NCBI GenBank assembly: GCA_014896455.1
Contig: JADBKJ010000021.1
Location: 99,289-163,288, forward strand
Direction of reading: 5' to 3'
Length of the DNA: 64,000 nt
DNA from: Thermoanaerobacter sp.
GTDB taxonomy: Bacteria; Bacillota; Thermoanaerobacteria; Thermoanaerobacterales; Thermoanaerobacteraceae
Each line of letters opens with the position of its first letter. Within the stretch, counting starts at the first letter, position 1. Both the position numbers and the translations under genes were made by a program. The notes beneath the pieces are model-generated. The model had not been told where the DNA came from. It ran no database searches and worked only from the letters and a program-made list of their open reading frames with translations. Of this stretch, positions 25,424 to 33,766 are shown one piece after another.

Positions 25424-25546
25424 CTTTTCAGCTCCTCTGTAAAAAATTTATCAATATAATTTTACCATTAAAATGTTATAAAATAAAGTAGTTCCCTTTT
25501 AGATTTATCAATAGTTAAAGATTAATTCAATTTGCCTTAAATAATT

Positions 25547-25567
25547 AAACTGCCTCAAAAGCAGTTT
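25547..25567. terminator. Terminator hairpin, left copy flanking repeat element 2
   Basis: AAACTGCCTCAAAAGCAGTTT sits directly left of repeat element 2. The right copy, at 25827-25845, differs at one base. The original palindrome is the terminator after lgt. Confidence 0.65.
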
Positions 25568-25826
25568 CAGTTTGTTGACAAAGTTAAAAAATATTCAAAT
25601 GAGATATTTTGCATCGTCACTCCGATGTTCCAAAGCGACAAAACTAAGCTCGACCTTCGGGTTCCGGCAGGTACCCCGTCAGGCGACCTCCTGTCTTTAG
25701 TGCCGTCTCCGCCATCCTTGGCTACGGCCCTGCCTCCACCCTCGGCTTGCTAAGTTTTGTTGCCGCTTTGTCACAAGTCGCACCGATTGCAAAATATCTC
25801 ATTTACGAAAGTTTGTCTACAGTCTG
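25568..25826 (+). mobile_element. Foldback repeat element, copy 2 (MITE-like)
   Basis: A 259-bp copy of the same family as at 19281 begins CAGTTTGTTGACAAAG and ends AGTTTGTCTACAGTCTG. Its interior is diverged and slightly shorter (one GG replaced, CTTTAGTGCCG instead of CTCAGGTGCCCG). ACTGCCTCAAAAGCAGTTT on the left and ACTGCCTCAAAGGCAGTTT on the right form a 19-bp direct repeat with one mismatch. The mismatch plus internal changes suggest that this is an older insertion. Confidence 0.85.
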
Positions 25827-25850
25827 ACTGCCTCAAAGGCAGTTTAATTG
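25827..25850. terminator. Terminator of lgt, right copy flanking repeat element 2
   Basis: ACTGCCTCAAAGGCAGT hairpin directly at the lgt stop codon (25844-25846) on the minus strand. A T-run is missing because the element follows at once. Confidence 0.6.
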
Positions 25851-26617
25851 TAAAATTGTTTATTGGGGTCATTTAAAACTCTTCTAATCATCCAGTATGC
25901 CAATATCAAAATAAAAGGTGTTGCTAACTGAGTTAAAGTAAAAAATCCTATTCCCCATTTTTCATTTAAATATACAGGCCATATTAAAGGATTGTCCCTT
26001 ACGGTTTCTTCAATAAAACCTCTCATTAATTGATAATAAAATATAAAAGACCAAAATTGATATCCATCAGGCATATGCTTTTTTTGTATATAAAAATATC
26101 TTATGAGAAGTATTACCCCCATAGCAACTCCTACTAATTGCGCTGGCCATCTCCCAAAAGCAAACTCAGTCGGCCTTCCTAGCACTTCTTGGTTAAATAT
26201 ATTTCCTATTCTGACTAATATATTACCAATTGAAAGTCCTAAAACTGCGAAATCCTCTAGAGGATTTATCCTCACACCTTTTTTACGACAATAATAAAGC
26301 CCTGCTAAAAAACCACCTAAAACTGCACCATGCCATGAAAGTCCACCTTCATAAATCTTTAACACTTGAATAGGATTTTTAATAAACCACTCAGGATAAT
26401 TTGCCAATACAAACATCAACCGTGCACCTATAACACCAGAAATTACTACAATCATTAATAGATTTAATAAAAAGTCTTCATCGTAATTTAATTTCATTGC
26501 CTCTTTGTACAAATAATATCCACCAATAGCAATAGAAATAGCCATAAAAATTCCATACCAATGAACAGCAATTGGACCAATTTTAAAAGCATAAGGGCTA
26601 ATCGTCGGAATGTACAT
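25844..26617 (-). CDS. lgt: Prolipoprotein diacylglyceryl transferase
   Basis: This 257-residue membrane enzyme transfers diacylglycerol from phosphatidylglycerol to the lipobox Cys of prolipoproteins. About seven hydrophobic segments are visible. The Lgt signature is GNILVRIGNIFNQEVLGRPT (about 130-150), and the earlier block YEGGLSWHGAVLGGFLAGLY contains the catalytically important His. The ATG at 26617 is favoured by a GGAGG seven bases upstream; another ATG lies directly before it. Its stop codon lies in the hairpin flanking repeat element 2. Confidence 0.95.
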   Translation of the reverse strand: MYIPTISPYAFKIGPIAVHWYGIFMAISIAIGGYYLYKEAMKLNYDEDFLLNLLMIVVISGVIGARLMFVLANYPEWFIKNPIQVLKIYEGGLSWHGAVLGGFLAGLYYCRKKGVRINPLEDFAVLGLSIGNILVRIGNIFNQEVLGRPTEFAFGRWPAQLVGVAMGVILLIRYFYIQKKHMPDGYQFWSFIFYYQLMRGFIEETVRDNPLIWPVYLNEKWGIGFFTLTQLATPFILILAYWMIRRVLNDPNKQFYN

Positions 26618-26680
26618 CATACAACCTCCATACAATAGTTTTTAAGCAGAAAACTCTGATAAGATTTTCATTATAATATC

Positions 26681-26708
26681 ATTCTACAGCATTTCGATAA
26701 TATGTCAA
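26681..26708 (-). promoter_or_regulatory. Candidate promoter of lgt
   Basis: TTGACA (26703-26708) and TAGAAT (26681-26686), spacer 16 bases, on the minus strand 65 bases before lgt. A TATAAT lies further down but at too long a spacing. Confidence 0.5.
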
Positions 26709-26730
26709 GATGTAACTTAAATATTTCCAC

Positions 26731-26765
26731 TAAAATAAAAATTCCGGCATATTTATCCGCCGGAA
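26731..26765 (-). terminator. Terminator after tRNA-Val (CAC)
   Basis: TTCCGGC and GCCGGAA flank a 10-base loop on the minus strand, followed by TTTTTATTTT, 15 bases after the tRNA 3' end. Confidence 0.85.
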
Positions 26766-26779
26766 AGCCTTCATCTTAC

Positions 26780-26856
26780 TGGTGGGGTTAACAGGGATCG
26801 AACCTGTGACCTCTACGATGTGAGCGTAGCGCTCTGACCAGCTGAGCTATAACCCC
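26780..26856 (-). tRNA. tRNA-Val (CAC)
   Basis: A 77-base cloverleaf has acceptor GGGGTTA/TAACCCC, anticodon stem CTACG/CGTAG with loop CTCACAT (CAC), and encoded CCA. It is nearly identical outside the anticodon to the tRNA-Val (GAC) at 29425. Confidence 0.94.
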
Positions 26857-26871
26857 ACTCTCTATATTTTT

Positions 26872-26900
26872 ATTATATACATCTCTCTAAAATATGTCAA
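26872..26900 (-). promoter_or_regulatory. Promoter of tRNA-Val (CAC)
   Basis: A consensus TTGACA (26895-26900) and TATAAT (26872-26877) with a 17-base spacer, 15 bases before the tRNA. Confidence 0.85.
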
Positions 26901-27040
26901 TCACAAATTTTTTAATACAAAGAAGGACTTTAAACGTTTTAATAGAATTTATAATATAAAATCACTTACTTGCATAATAACATATACTATATAGCAGAAA
27001 TCACCAAATAAGAATATCATTTTATAAAAAGAGGGATATC

Positions 27041-27472
27041 ATGAAGGACTTATTATCATTGAGATGTATAAACATTACTTTGAGCGAAATTCTTAGCGAC
27101 GAATACCTTTCCCTCATGAGGTGGGAAATAGAAAAAATTTTACAAACTAATTTGATGCAACATATTCTAAAATATGAAGACGATACTGAATGGTTTATTC
27201 TTCTAAATGGAATAGAGAAAAACTTTCGACTTTGGCTGACGATTTTCCAGGACTCTTATGAGCCAGTTAATAGAATAATAATTAATGAACTTTCTGTGTC
27301 TTTTGAAAAAGAAATTGACGAAAAAGAACTTAAAAAACAAATTATAAAAACTGTTTCTGAGTTTTTATGCGATATTGGTGTCATTTCAGTATATTCTAAT
27401 AATACATCTTTGCCTTGGGAAGAATTGGGATTTATGCTAGAAGAAAATAAATTATATTTTAGCTTAAAATAA
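27041..27472 (+). CDS. Unknown protein on the plus strand
   Basis: A 143-residue reading frame has AAAAGAGGGATATC before its ATG. I do not recognise the family. The sequence is strongly acidic with Leu/Ile, and is predicted to be soluble: no signal peptide, no membrane segment, and no clear metal motif. Features are NLMQHILKYEDDTEWFILLN (about 37-56) and KELKKQIIKTVSEFLCDIGV (about 95-115). It is one of only two plus-strand genes in the window, and faces pepV across a shared terminator. Base composition is like that of its neighbours. That it is a real gene rests on the ribosome site, length and convergent terminator. Confidence 0.65.
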   Translation: MKDLLSLRCINITLSEILSDEYLSLMRWEIEKILQTNLMQHILKYEDDTEWFILLNGIEKNFRLWLTIFQDSYEPVNRIIINELSVSFEKEIDEKELKKQIIKTVSEFLCDIGVISVYSNNTSLPWEELGFMLEENKLYFSLK

Positions 27473-27497
27473 AACCCCTCAAAAGGGATTTTATTTT
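27465..27497. terminator. Bidirectional terminator between the unknown gene and pepV
   Basis: AAAATAAAACCCCTCAAAAG pairs with GGGATTTTATTTT across the two convergent stop codons; T-rich flanks occur on both strands. Confidence 0.75.
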
Positions 27498-28885
27498 GCT
27501 AATTCATATATAGCGTGAGCATAAATTTTTGCATTTAATATCAAATCTTCAATTTCTATATATTCATCCGCTTGATGTGCCAACTCTGGCTTGCCTGGAA
27601 AAACAGGCCCAAATGCTACTGTGTTAGGCATCTCTTTTGCATAAGTTCCTCCACCTATTGCTAAAAGCTCTGCTCTCTGCCCCGTCTGTTTTTCGTAAAC
27701 TTTGCTCAAAGTTTTTATCAAAGGATGGTCTGGTGGGAAATACAAAGGTGGTTGATGGAGCATGTCTTCTATTCTCATCCCATTAGTTTTGATTTTTTCT
27801 TCAAAAATATTCATCCAATCCTCATATTTATATTTTACAGGGTATCGAATATTTAATCCTAATACTCCTTTGTTTTCATCTAATTGAATAGTACCAACGT
27901 TAAAAGTCAATTCTCCTGTTTCATCTTTTAAGTATATCCCGAAAGTTTTTCCATCTATTTCCATTCCTACATTTGTAGCAAAGAATTGTATAAAATCTTT
28001 GACATCGCTATCCTCTAAATCTATTCTGTCAAGGAAGAGAAACAGCTGCATTATAGCATTTTTCCCTAAGTGTGGAAGGCTGCCATGGGCCGAAACCCCT
28101 ACTGATTTGATTACAAGCATTCCGTCTTTTTCTTCAGCCTTCAAATTGTAACCAGTCTCTTTTATGAAGGCTTCTAACTTATCTTGAATTTCTTTTTTCT
28201 TATTTGCCTCTTTTACCTCTAATCCAGCTTCACAATAGCCTGGTACTACATTAGGCCTTTCTCCACCTTTGATGTATTTTACAACAATGTTTCGGGACTT
28301 TTTATTAAAGTCTTTTACCACATTAAACATTGTTATTCCTTTTTCTGCATATATAATTGGATATTGAGCATCAGGAGTAAAACCCATTGTAGGAGCTTCA
28401 TCGTGTTTTAAATAATAAGCAATCTCGTGAGAACCTGTCTCTTCATTTGTTCCAAATAATATTCTCACTCTTTTAGAAAGCTTTAACCCAGCGTCTTTTA
28501 TAGCCTTTAGCCCGTATAAAGCAGCAATTATAGGTCCCTTATCATCTACAGTGCCTCTGCCATATATCTTTCCATCATGTATTTCAGCACCATAAGGTGG
28601 ATAAGTCCACCCATCACCTTCCGGAACTACATCTAAATGTCCCAAAACTCCTATCATTTCTTCTCCTTCGCCGTATTCTGCATACCCTACATAACCATCC
28701 ACATTTTTAGTCCTAAAGCCTAAACTTTGTGCAATCTCTAAAGCTTTGTCCAATGTCTTAGCAACACCTTCTCCATAAGGCATTCCTGGTTTCGGTTCAT
28801 CTTGTACGCTTTTTATTTTGACTAACTCTTGAACAGATTTTATAATGTCATCTCTCATATTGTCTATGTAGGAATTTAAATCCAT
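27491..28885 (-). CDS. pepV: PepV-type dipeptidase, M20 family
   Basis: This 464-residue M20 metallopeptidase has the dinuclear zinc ligands in place: GVLGHLDVVPEGDGWTYPP (about 78-96, first His-x-Asp), YGRGTVDDKGPIIAALYGLK (about 108-127, bridging Asp), FGTNEETGSHEI (about 145-157, catalytic and ligand Glu pair), and a C-terminal VFPGKPELAHQADEY with the ligand His. PepV cleaves dipeptides, often with an N-terminal beta-Ala or D-Ala, in the cytoplasm. The start follows GGGGGGATTTTT. It converges on the unknown plus-strand gene. Confidence 0.92.
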   Translation of the reverse strand: MDLNSYIDNMRDDIIKSVQELVKIKSVQDEPKPGMPYGEGVAKTLDKALEIAQSLGFRTKNVDGYVGYAEYGEGEEMIGVLGHLDVVPEGDGWTYPPYGAEIHDGKIYGRGTVDDKGPIIAALYGLKAIKDAGLKLSKRVRILFGTNEETGSHEIAYYLKHDEAPTMGFTPDAQYPIIYAEKGITMFNVVKDFNKKSRNIVVKYIKGGERPNVVPGYCEAGLEVKEANKKKEIQDKLEAFIKETGYNLKAEEKDGMLVIKSVGVSAHGSLPHLGKNAIMQLFLFLDRIDLEDSDVKDFIQFFATNVGMEIDGKTFGIYLKDETGELTFNVGTIQLDENKGVLGLNIRYPVKYKYEDWMNIFEEKIKTNGMRIEDMLHQPPLYFPPDHPLIKTLSKVYEKQTGQRAELLAIGGGTYAKEMPNTVAFGPVFPGKPELAHQADEYIEIEDLILNAKIYAHAIYELAK

Positions 28886-28986
28886 AAAAATCCCCCCAAT
28901 AATTTGGTAATCACACCTCTATTATATACCTTTACTTAAATGTTTTCAATATTTTTCTATCTGCTTCCTATTTTTAGCTATAACAT

Positions 28987-29262
28987 TCAAAGAGGAGTTT
29001 CAATGCCAATCTCACATATGCCATGTAAATTATACTTTTTGGCAACTTCTATCTTCTCGTAAAGTGTCAGATTTTTTTCAAACCATCCCTCTCTCATATA
29101 TATTCTCGTGTTTTGGTCTTAGCCTTTTCTCGGATATTTGGATCCAGCGCAGGTTTGGTTTTGAGCTGTACTTTTATCTGCTCAGATATTGATATGATTA
29201 ATAGCAAACTTATCAAGATTGATATCAATCTCAATTTCCCACATAAAAAGTATAACCTCATC
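28987..29262 (-). pseudogene. Gene debris, possibly an N-terminus and C-terminus of a secreted GH18-like protein
   Basis: Two short minus-strand frames overlap by ATGA. The first (54 codons, stop at 29094) looks like a secretion signal, LRLISILISLLLIISISEQI, followed by a charged stretch. The second (28987-29097, 36 codons) reads REGWFEKNLTLYEKIEVAKK and YNLHGICEIGIE, which resembles the end of GH18-type spore-wall or YaaH-like proteins. Neither has a convincing ribosome site. I read this as one gene with its middle deleted and a frameshift, but the family call is tentative. Confidence 0.35.
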
Positions 29263-29329
29263 ATTTTATGATTTGGTTATATCTTGATAAAAAATAAATT
29301 TTATGTATAAAAATATTTTATTTTCAGTT

Positions 29330-29405
29330 TGGTGGAGATAAGGGGATTCGAACCCCTGACCTCATGCATGCGAGGCATGCGCTCTCCCTACTGAGCTATA
29401 TCCCC
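29330..29405 (-). tRNA. tRNA-Ala (CGC)
   Basis: A 76-base cloverleaf has acceptor GGGGATA/TATCTCC (one G-T), anticodon stem CATGC/GCATG with loop CTCGCAT (CGC), and encoded CCA. It lies 19 bases downstream of tRNA-Val (GAC), apparently on the same transcript. Confidence 0.93.
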
Positions 29406-29424
29406 ATGTAACCCATATAAAAAA

Positions 29425-29501
29425 TGGTGGGGTTAACAGGACTTGAACCTGTGGCCTCTACGATGTCAACGTAGCGCTCTGACCAGCTGAGCTATAACCC
29501 C
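29425..29501 (-). tRNA. tRNA-Val (GAC)
   Basis: A 77-base cloverleaf has acceptor GGGGTTA/TAACCCC, anticodon stem CTACG/CGTAG with loop TTGACAT (GAC), and encoded CCA. It shares almost all of its body with the tRNA-Val (CAC) at 26780. Confidence 0.93.
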
Positions 29502-29516
29502 ACTTCTTGCTTTTCT

Positions 29517-29545
29517 ATTATACAATTTTAATAAAAGGTTGTCAA
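29517..29545 (-). promoter_or_regulatory. Promoter of tRNA-Val (GAC)-tRNA-Ala
   Basis: A consensus TTGACA (29540-29545) and TATAAT (29517-29522) with a 17-base spacer, on the minus strand 15 bases before the tRNA. Confidence 0.88.
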
Positions 29546-29557
29546 TATTTACGCTTT

Positions 29558-30514
29558 CTATATATAAGCTTTGAGCACCTTGCAATTGCCCTCTATTGTA
29601 TAACTTGGAATAGAAGCAGGTATTAATACAGTTTCTCCTGCCTTTAATTCAACAGTACCTTCATAATAGTCAATTTTACAATTTCCTTCTACGGCTGTTA
29701 AAGTGTTAAATTTTCCTTCTGTATCTATTTTTATTTCTTCATTTATTTCAATTATACTTACCTGAAAATATGGAGATTTAACAACATGAGATATGCGTCC
29801 GCCTTGTATTCCTTTAAATTCAGGTATTATTTTATCCGTCTTTAAATTAAAATCTATAACATCTAATGCTTTTTCTATATGTAACTTCCTTTTCCTGCCG
29901 AATTCATCTACTCTATTGTAATCATATACTCTATATGTGAGGTCTGAATTTTGTTGAATTTCGCAAATAAGTATGCCTTCACCTATAGCATGCACCATCC
30001 CTGAAGGTATGTAAACCACATCTCCTGGCTTTACTTCTATTTCTTTTAAACATTCTTCTAATCTTTCTTCCTCCAATAGCCTTTTAAATTCTTCTTTTGT
30101 AGTTCCTTCCTTTAAACCACATACAAGTTTAGCCCCTGGTTTTGCATCTATTATATACCACATCTCTGTTTTTCCAAAATCGCCATTTTCGTATCTAAAA
30201 GCATATTCATCATCTGGATGAACTTGGACAGAAAGTTTGTCTTGTGCATCAATTATTTTAATAAGTAAAGGAAATGTTCGATATTTTATCTCCTTGCCAT
30301 ATATATCCTCAGAAAATTTGTAGGTTATATCACTTAACTTTTTCCCGTCAAACTCTCCACCTTCAATTACACTAACAGCTGTTCTATTGTCAGATATTGT
30401 CCACAATTCGCCAATTTTTTTACCCTCAGGAATATCAAATCCAAACTTATCTCTTAATGCAGTACCTCCCCATATTCTCTCCATAAAAATAGGCTTAAAT
30501 TTTAGAGGTTTCAT
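29558..30514 (-). CDS. manA: Mannose-6-phosphate isomerase, class I
   Basis: This 318-residue cupin enzyme interconverts mannose 6-phosphate and fructose 6-phosphate using zinc. Features are MERIWGGTALRDKFGF (about 10-25), the zinc site KLSVQVHPDDEYAF with both ligands, FGKTEMWYIIDAKPGAKLVC, and the second cupin motif VVYIPSGMVHAIGEG. It is of the short, Bacillus-like class. The ATG at 30514 follows AAGGAGCTGATAGTTG. It lies downstream of deoD, beyond a terminator. Confidence 0.95.
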   Translation of the reverse strand: MKPLKFKPIFMERIWGGTALRDKFGFDIPEGKKIGELWTISDNRTAVSVIEGGEFDGKKLSDITYKFSEDIYGKEIKYRTFPLLIKIIDAQDKLSVQVHPDDEYAFRYENGDFGKTEMWYIIDAKPGAKLVCGLKEGTTKEEFKRLLEEERLEECLKEIEVKPGDVVYIPSGMVHAIGEGILICEIQQNSDLTYRVYDYNRVDEFGRKRKLHIEKALDVIDFNLKTDKIIPEFKGIQGGRISHVVKSPYFQVSIIEINEEIKIDTEGKFNTLTAVEGNCKIDYYEGTVELKAGETVLIPASIPSYTIEGNCKVLKAYI

Positions 30515-30537
30515 CAACTATCAGCTCCTTTTTCAAT

Positions 30538-30578
30538 TATTTTAAAAGAGGATAAACAAGGTTATCCTCTTTTAAAAA
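30538..30578 (-). terminator. Terminator of deoD
   Basis: TTTTAAAAGAGGATAA pairs with TTATCCTCTTTTAAAA over 16 base pairs, starting two bases before the deoD stop. The stem itself ends in a T-run. Confidence 0.85.
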
Positions 30579-30579
30579 A

Positions 30580-31281
30580 TTATTCAGCTATTTCTAGTGC
30601 AATTTTCACCATGTCCATAAAAGTCTTTTGCCTTTCTTCAGCTGTTGTTGCTTCTCCGGTAACCAAGCTATCGCTCACTGTCAATATTGTAAGAGCATCT
30701 ACATTGTACTTAGCAGCCAAAGTATATAGTCCTGCAGTTTCCATTTCTACTGCCAAAACACCAAACTTCGCCCACAGTTTCCAACTGTCTGGGTCATCAT
30801 TATAAAAAGTATCCGTTGTAAGGATATTTCCTACTTTAGGTTGTATTCCTAACTCCATTGCTTTATCATAGGCTTTTTTCAATAATTTAAAACTTGCTGT
30901 AGGAGCATAATCCATGCCATTAAATCTAATCTTATTTATTGCAGAGTCTGTTGAAGAACTCATGGCAATTACTATATCTCTGAGTTTTATATCTGGCTGC
31001 AAAGAACCACAAGTACCTATTCTTATAAGATTTTTCACGTTGTAACTAGTTATAAGCTCATTTACATAAATAGATAAAGAAGGTACTCCCATGCCTGTCC
31101 CTTGAACTGACACTCTTTTCCCTTTATAATATCCTGTAAAACCAAACATTCCTCTAACTTCATTGTAACATTTTACATCTTCAAGAAAATTTTCTGCTAT
31201 GTATTTAGCCCTTAAAGGATCTCCTGGCAATAACACTGTTTGAGCGATTTCGTTTTCTTTAGCCCCAATATGTATGCTCAT
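30580..31281 (-). CDS. deoD: Purine nucleoside phosphorylase, DeoD type
   Basis: This 233-residue enzyme cleaves purine nucleosides with phosphate in salvage. It has [20 protein letters not shown] (about 15-35), [13 protein letters not shown], the signature [20 protein letters not shown] with the phosphate-binding Arg, and [12 protein letters not shown] with the base-binding Glu. Size and motifs are those of the hexameric DeoD class. The ATG at 31281 has AAGGAGAGATTCAG upstream; a longer frame to 31314 has none. Confidence 0.95.
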   Translation of the reverse strand: MSIHIGAKENEIAQTVLLPGDPLRAKYIAENFLEDVKCYNEVRGMFGFTGYYKGKRVSVQGTGMGVPSLSIYVNELITSYNVKNLIRIGTCGSLQPDIKLRDIVIAMSSSTDSAINKIRFNGMDYAPTASFKLLKKAYDKAMELGIQPKVGNILTTDTFYNDDPDSWKLWAKFGVLAVEMETAGLYTLAAKYNVDALTILTVSDSLVTGEATTAEERQKTFMDMVKIALEIAE

Positions 31282-31386
31282 CTGAATCTCTCCTTCTATA
31301 ATAGTTTTGCCCATATATAATATAACAAAAAACAGCTTTTAAATCAAACAAAAATTTACGAGCCAAACATTTTTAAATAAAAAATA

Positions 31387-31414
31387 AAAATACCACAAAA
31401 TCATGGTATTTTAA
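31387..31414 (-). terminator. Terminator of rnpB
   Basis: AAATACCA-TGATTTTG-TGGTATTTTT on the minus strand with a T-rich run, directly after the RNA 3' end. Confidence 0.75.
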
Positions 31415-31417
31415 ATA

Positions 31418-31773
31418 CATGTGAGCAAGTCTATAAGCCGAGTTCTGTCGAGGATGGCCATCTATCTAAGGGGTCAGTTGCCTGACACCTCTAGCGGCAT
31501 AACCCGAGGGAAACGGCGGGCCACCTACTCCCTCCTATTCGCCTTGCTCCAGGTGGGGTTTGCAGAGCAGACCAGTCGCCTGGTCCCTGGTGAGCTCTTA
31601 CCTCACCTTTCCACCCTTACCTGGCACTTAACAAGTTGAGTGCCAGGCGGTATATCTCTGTTGCACTTTCCTTGGAGTCACCTCCACCGGGTGTTACCCG
31701 GCACCCTGCCCTGTGGAGCTCGGACTTTCCTCGTGCGAAATCGCACGCGGCCATCCGACTTACTCACATGCGC
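31418..31773 (-). ncRNA. rnpB: RNase P RNA, class A
   Basis: About 355 bases on the minus strand match the catalytic RNA of RNase P. Recognisable conserved parts are GAGGAAAGTCCGAGCTCCAC (CR-I), AGTGCAACAGAGATATACCG, GGTAAGGGTGGAAAGGTGAG, and the 3' portion ACTCGGCTTATAGACTTGCT, which closes with the 5' stem CATGTGAGTAAGTC. The terminal stems pair. Its promoter and terminator are visible. It processes the 5' ends of tRNA precursors, including those in this window. Precise ends are approximate. Confidence 0.95.
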
Positions 31774-31809
31774 TATTTCATATATATTTTTTTAATATCA
31801 ATTGAGTAT

Positions 31810-31838
31810 ATATTATCATATATATCTGTTTTTGTCAA
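31810..31838 (-). promoter_or_regulatory. Promoter of rnpB
   Basis: TTGACA (31833-31838) and TAATAT (31810-31815) with a 17-base spacer on the minus strand, about 40 bases before the RNA; it overlaps the stop region of the nif3-like gene. Confidence 0.75.
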
Positions 31839-31843
31839 CCTAA

Positions 31844-32959
31844 TTATAGATACTTAAAAGGATCTTTTTGACTTTCACTAATTAATACTTCTATTTCGTG
31901 TCCCTGTTTCTGAGTTTCATCAATTATATATTCTGCAATAAGCCTGACTGCAATATTCTCCGTAGCAAAATGTCCAGCATCAATTAAAGTCAATCCGAGG
32001 TGTTGGGCTTCTACTGCATCGTGATAGCCAATATCTGCTGTTATTAACACATCCGCTCCTTTAGAAACAGCTTTGTGAATAAGACTTGCACCGTTTCCAC
32101 CACATACAGCCACTTTTCTGATCCTTTTATTTAGGTCTCCTACCACTCTTAAATTATTAATTTTAAGTTTTGCTTTTACTTGCAAAGCTAATTCTTGCAA
32201 AGTAGTTTCTGAAATAATCCCAATTCTTCCAAGTCCATATTCTTCTTTAACATTTTCCAAAGAATAAATATCATAAGCAACCTCTTCATAGGGATGAACA
32301 TTTAGCATTGCAGTTACCACTTTTTCTAAATATCTCTGAGGTACTATAGTTTCTATCTTTACTTCTTCTGTTTTTTCTAGTTTCCCTGTTTCACCGATGA
32401 ATGGGTTTGTTCCTTCTAAAGGTCTATAAGTTCCAATGCCTCGCGCCTGAAAAGTAGCATCACTATAATTCCCAATAAAACCAGCACCTGCACTGCACAT
32501 AGCATTTCTTACCACTTCTTCATATCCTAGTGGCACATAAACTGCAATTTTTTTATATCCTTCGGAATAAGTGACATCCAAAACTTCCCTATCGTATATT
32601 CCTAAGACATTACACAAAATATCATTCATCCCATTTGGAGCTATATCAAAAGAGGTATGGGCTGCATAAAGCGAGATATCATTTTTAATAAGTTGTATTA
32701 ACAATGAGCCCACTGGATTATCAGCTCTGACATTTTTTATTGGCTTAAAAATTAACGGATGATGGGTTACAATCATATCTACTTTTTTGTCAACCGCTTC
32801 TTTAACTACTTCAGAAGTAGCATCCAAAGCTACTAAAACTTTTGAGATATCTTTAGAACCATCTCCTATTAATAATCCCACGTTATCCCACTCTTCAGCA
32901 AATTTACGCGGTGCAAGTTTATCCATTATGGAAGCTATTACTTGGCATTTCAAGCCCAT
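31844..32959 (-). CDS. Nif3-like dinuclear metal centre protein (YqfO)
   Basis: This 371-residue protein matches the Nif3/YqfO family, hexameric proteins with a dinuclear metal site of unknown reaction; some are proposed GTP cyclohydrolase 1 type 2 proteins. Motifs are DMIVTHHPLIFKPIKNVRAD (about 60-80) with metal-binding His pair, AAHTSFDIAPNGMNDILC, and ITADIGYHDAVEAQHLGLTL with the end metal ligands. A central insert (about 130-240) carries the PII-like/YqfO insertion found in Firmicutes. The start overlaps the end of trmK by 41 bases. The pair follows rpoD, as in Bacillus. Confidence 0.9.
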   Translation of the reverse strand: MGLKCQVIASIMDKLAPRKFAEEWDNVGLLIGDGSKDISKVLVALDATSEVVKEAVDKKVDMIVTHHPLIFKPIKNVRADNPVGSLLIQLIKNDISLYAAHTSFDIAPNGMNDILCNVLGIYDREVLDVTYSEGYKKIAVYVPLGYEEVVRNAMCSAGAGFIGNYSDATFQARGIGTYRPLEGTNPFIGETGKLEKTEEVKIETIVPQRYLEKVVTAMLNVHPYEEVAYDIYSLENVKEEYGLGRIGIISETTLQELALQVKAKLKINNLRVVGDLNKRIRKVAVCGGNGASLIHKAVSKGADVLITADIGYHDAVEAQHLGLTLIDAGHFATENIAVRLIAEYIIDETQKQGHEIEVLISESQKDPFKYL

Positions 32960-33623
32960 TTATCAACACCTCGAATTTCCTTACTTTTTCCTCTAATTGC
33001 TCACGCTTTTCATTGGTTTCAGGAAGTTTATTTATGATTTTCTTCATTTTATCGATTTTATACTGCAAAAATTCTTTTAACAGTGGATGTTTTTTTTGTA
33101 TGAGTTTTTCCCCTACTTGATAATATATGTCATTTTCGACTTTTTGTCTACCCTGTTCTGCTACTATTATTTCATAATATTTTTGATTTTCCTTCAGTAA
33201 TTCCTCATCACAAATTTTATATCCATTTTCTATTAAGTATTTTCTCAAATATGTTGAATCTCTCATAGGTTGAAATATAAATTTCTTAATAGTTTTTGCA
33301 GTATCTTTTCCTTCCTCTAATATTTTTGTGATCAAAATTCCTCCCATACCTGCAATGACAACTACATCTACTTCCCCTGGAGATAAAACATTAAGACCAT
33401 TTCCTAACCTTGTGTCTATCAAAGATTGCAAATTTCGCTTCTGAACTTCTTTTACAGCTTTATTTAAGGAACCCTTATTTAAATCTGAAGCAACGACATA
33501 GGTAGCTATTTTGTTTTCAATAAGGTAAACAGGAATAAAACCATGGTCAGTACCTATGTCTGCAACTTTTGACCCATGAGGAATATATTCAGCAATTTTT
33601 CCTAATCGCTCTGTAAGTTTCAT
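32919..33623 (-). CDS. trmK: tRNA (adenine(22)-N(1))-methyltransferase TrmK
   Basis: This 234-residue class I SAM-dependent methyltransferase forms m1A22 in tRNA. It has KVADIGTDHGFIPVYLIENK (about 20-40) with the SAM motif, VASDLNKGSLNKAV, VDVVVIAGMGGILITKILEE with the catalytic-loop GMGG, and ILQPMRDST-like FIFQPMRDSTYLRKYLIENG. A C-terminal helical region starts near 160. The start follows AGGAGGATTAC. Its 3' end overlaps nif3-like, and two tRNA genes lie between it and rpoD. Confidence 0.92.
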   Translation of the reverse strand: MKLTERLGKIAEYIPHGSKVADIGTDHGFIPVYLIENKIATYVVASDLNKGSLNKAVKEVQKRNLQSLIDTRLGNGLNVLSPGEVDVVVIAGMGGILITKILEEGKDTAKTIKKFIFQPMRDSTYLRKYLIENGYKICDEELLKENQKYYEIIVAEQGRQKVENDIYYQVGEKLIQKKHPLLKEFLQYKIDKMKKIINKLPETNEKREQLEEKVRKFEVLINGLEMPSNSFHNG

Positions 33624-33684
33624 GTAATCCTCCTAAAAGTATAAAAAATAAAAAGCATTTAAAGCTAAATGCTTTTTGTCAAAA

Positions 33685-33760
33685 TGGTGGGCCTTCAGGG
33701 ATTTGAACCCCGGACCAATCGGTTATGAGCCGACCGCTCTGCCAGCTGAGCTAAAGGCCC
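33685..33760 (-). tRNA. tRNA with CAU anticodon (Met elongator or Ile2)
   Basis: A 76-base cloverleaf has acceptor GGGCCTT/AAGGCCC, anticodon stem GTCGG-like TCGG/CCGA with loop CTCATAA (CAT), and encoded CCA. C4-G69 and C5-G68 in the acceptor and the GGxCCTTTAGCTCAG start resemble lysidine-modified tRNA-Ile2 of Bacillus more than its elongator Met tRNA. Identity cannot be fixed from the anticodon alone. Confidence 0.9.
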
Positions 33761-33766
33761 AAAAAG

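Noticed and set aside
31421..31857. Plus-strand frames over 31421-31857
   Set aside because: They lie opposite the rnpB RNA and have no ribosome site or family resemblance.
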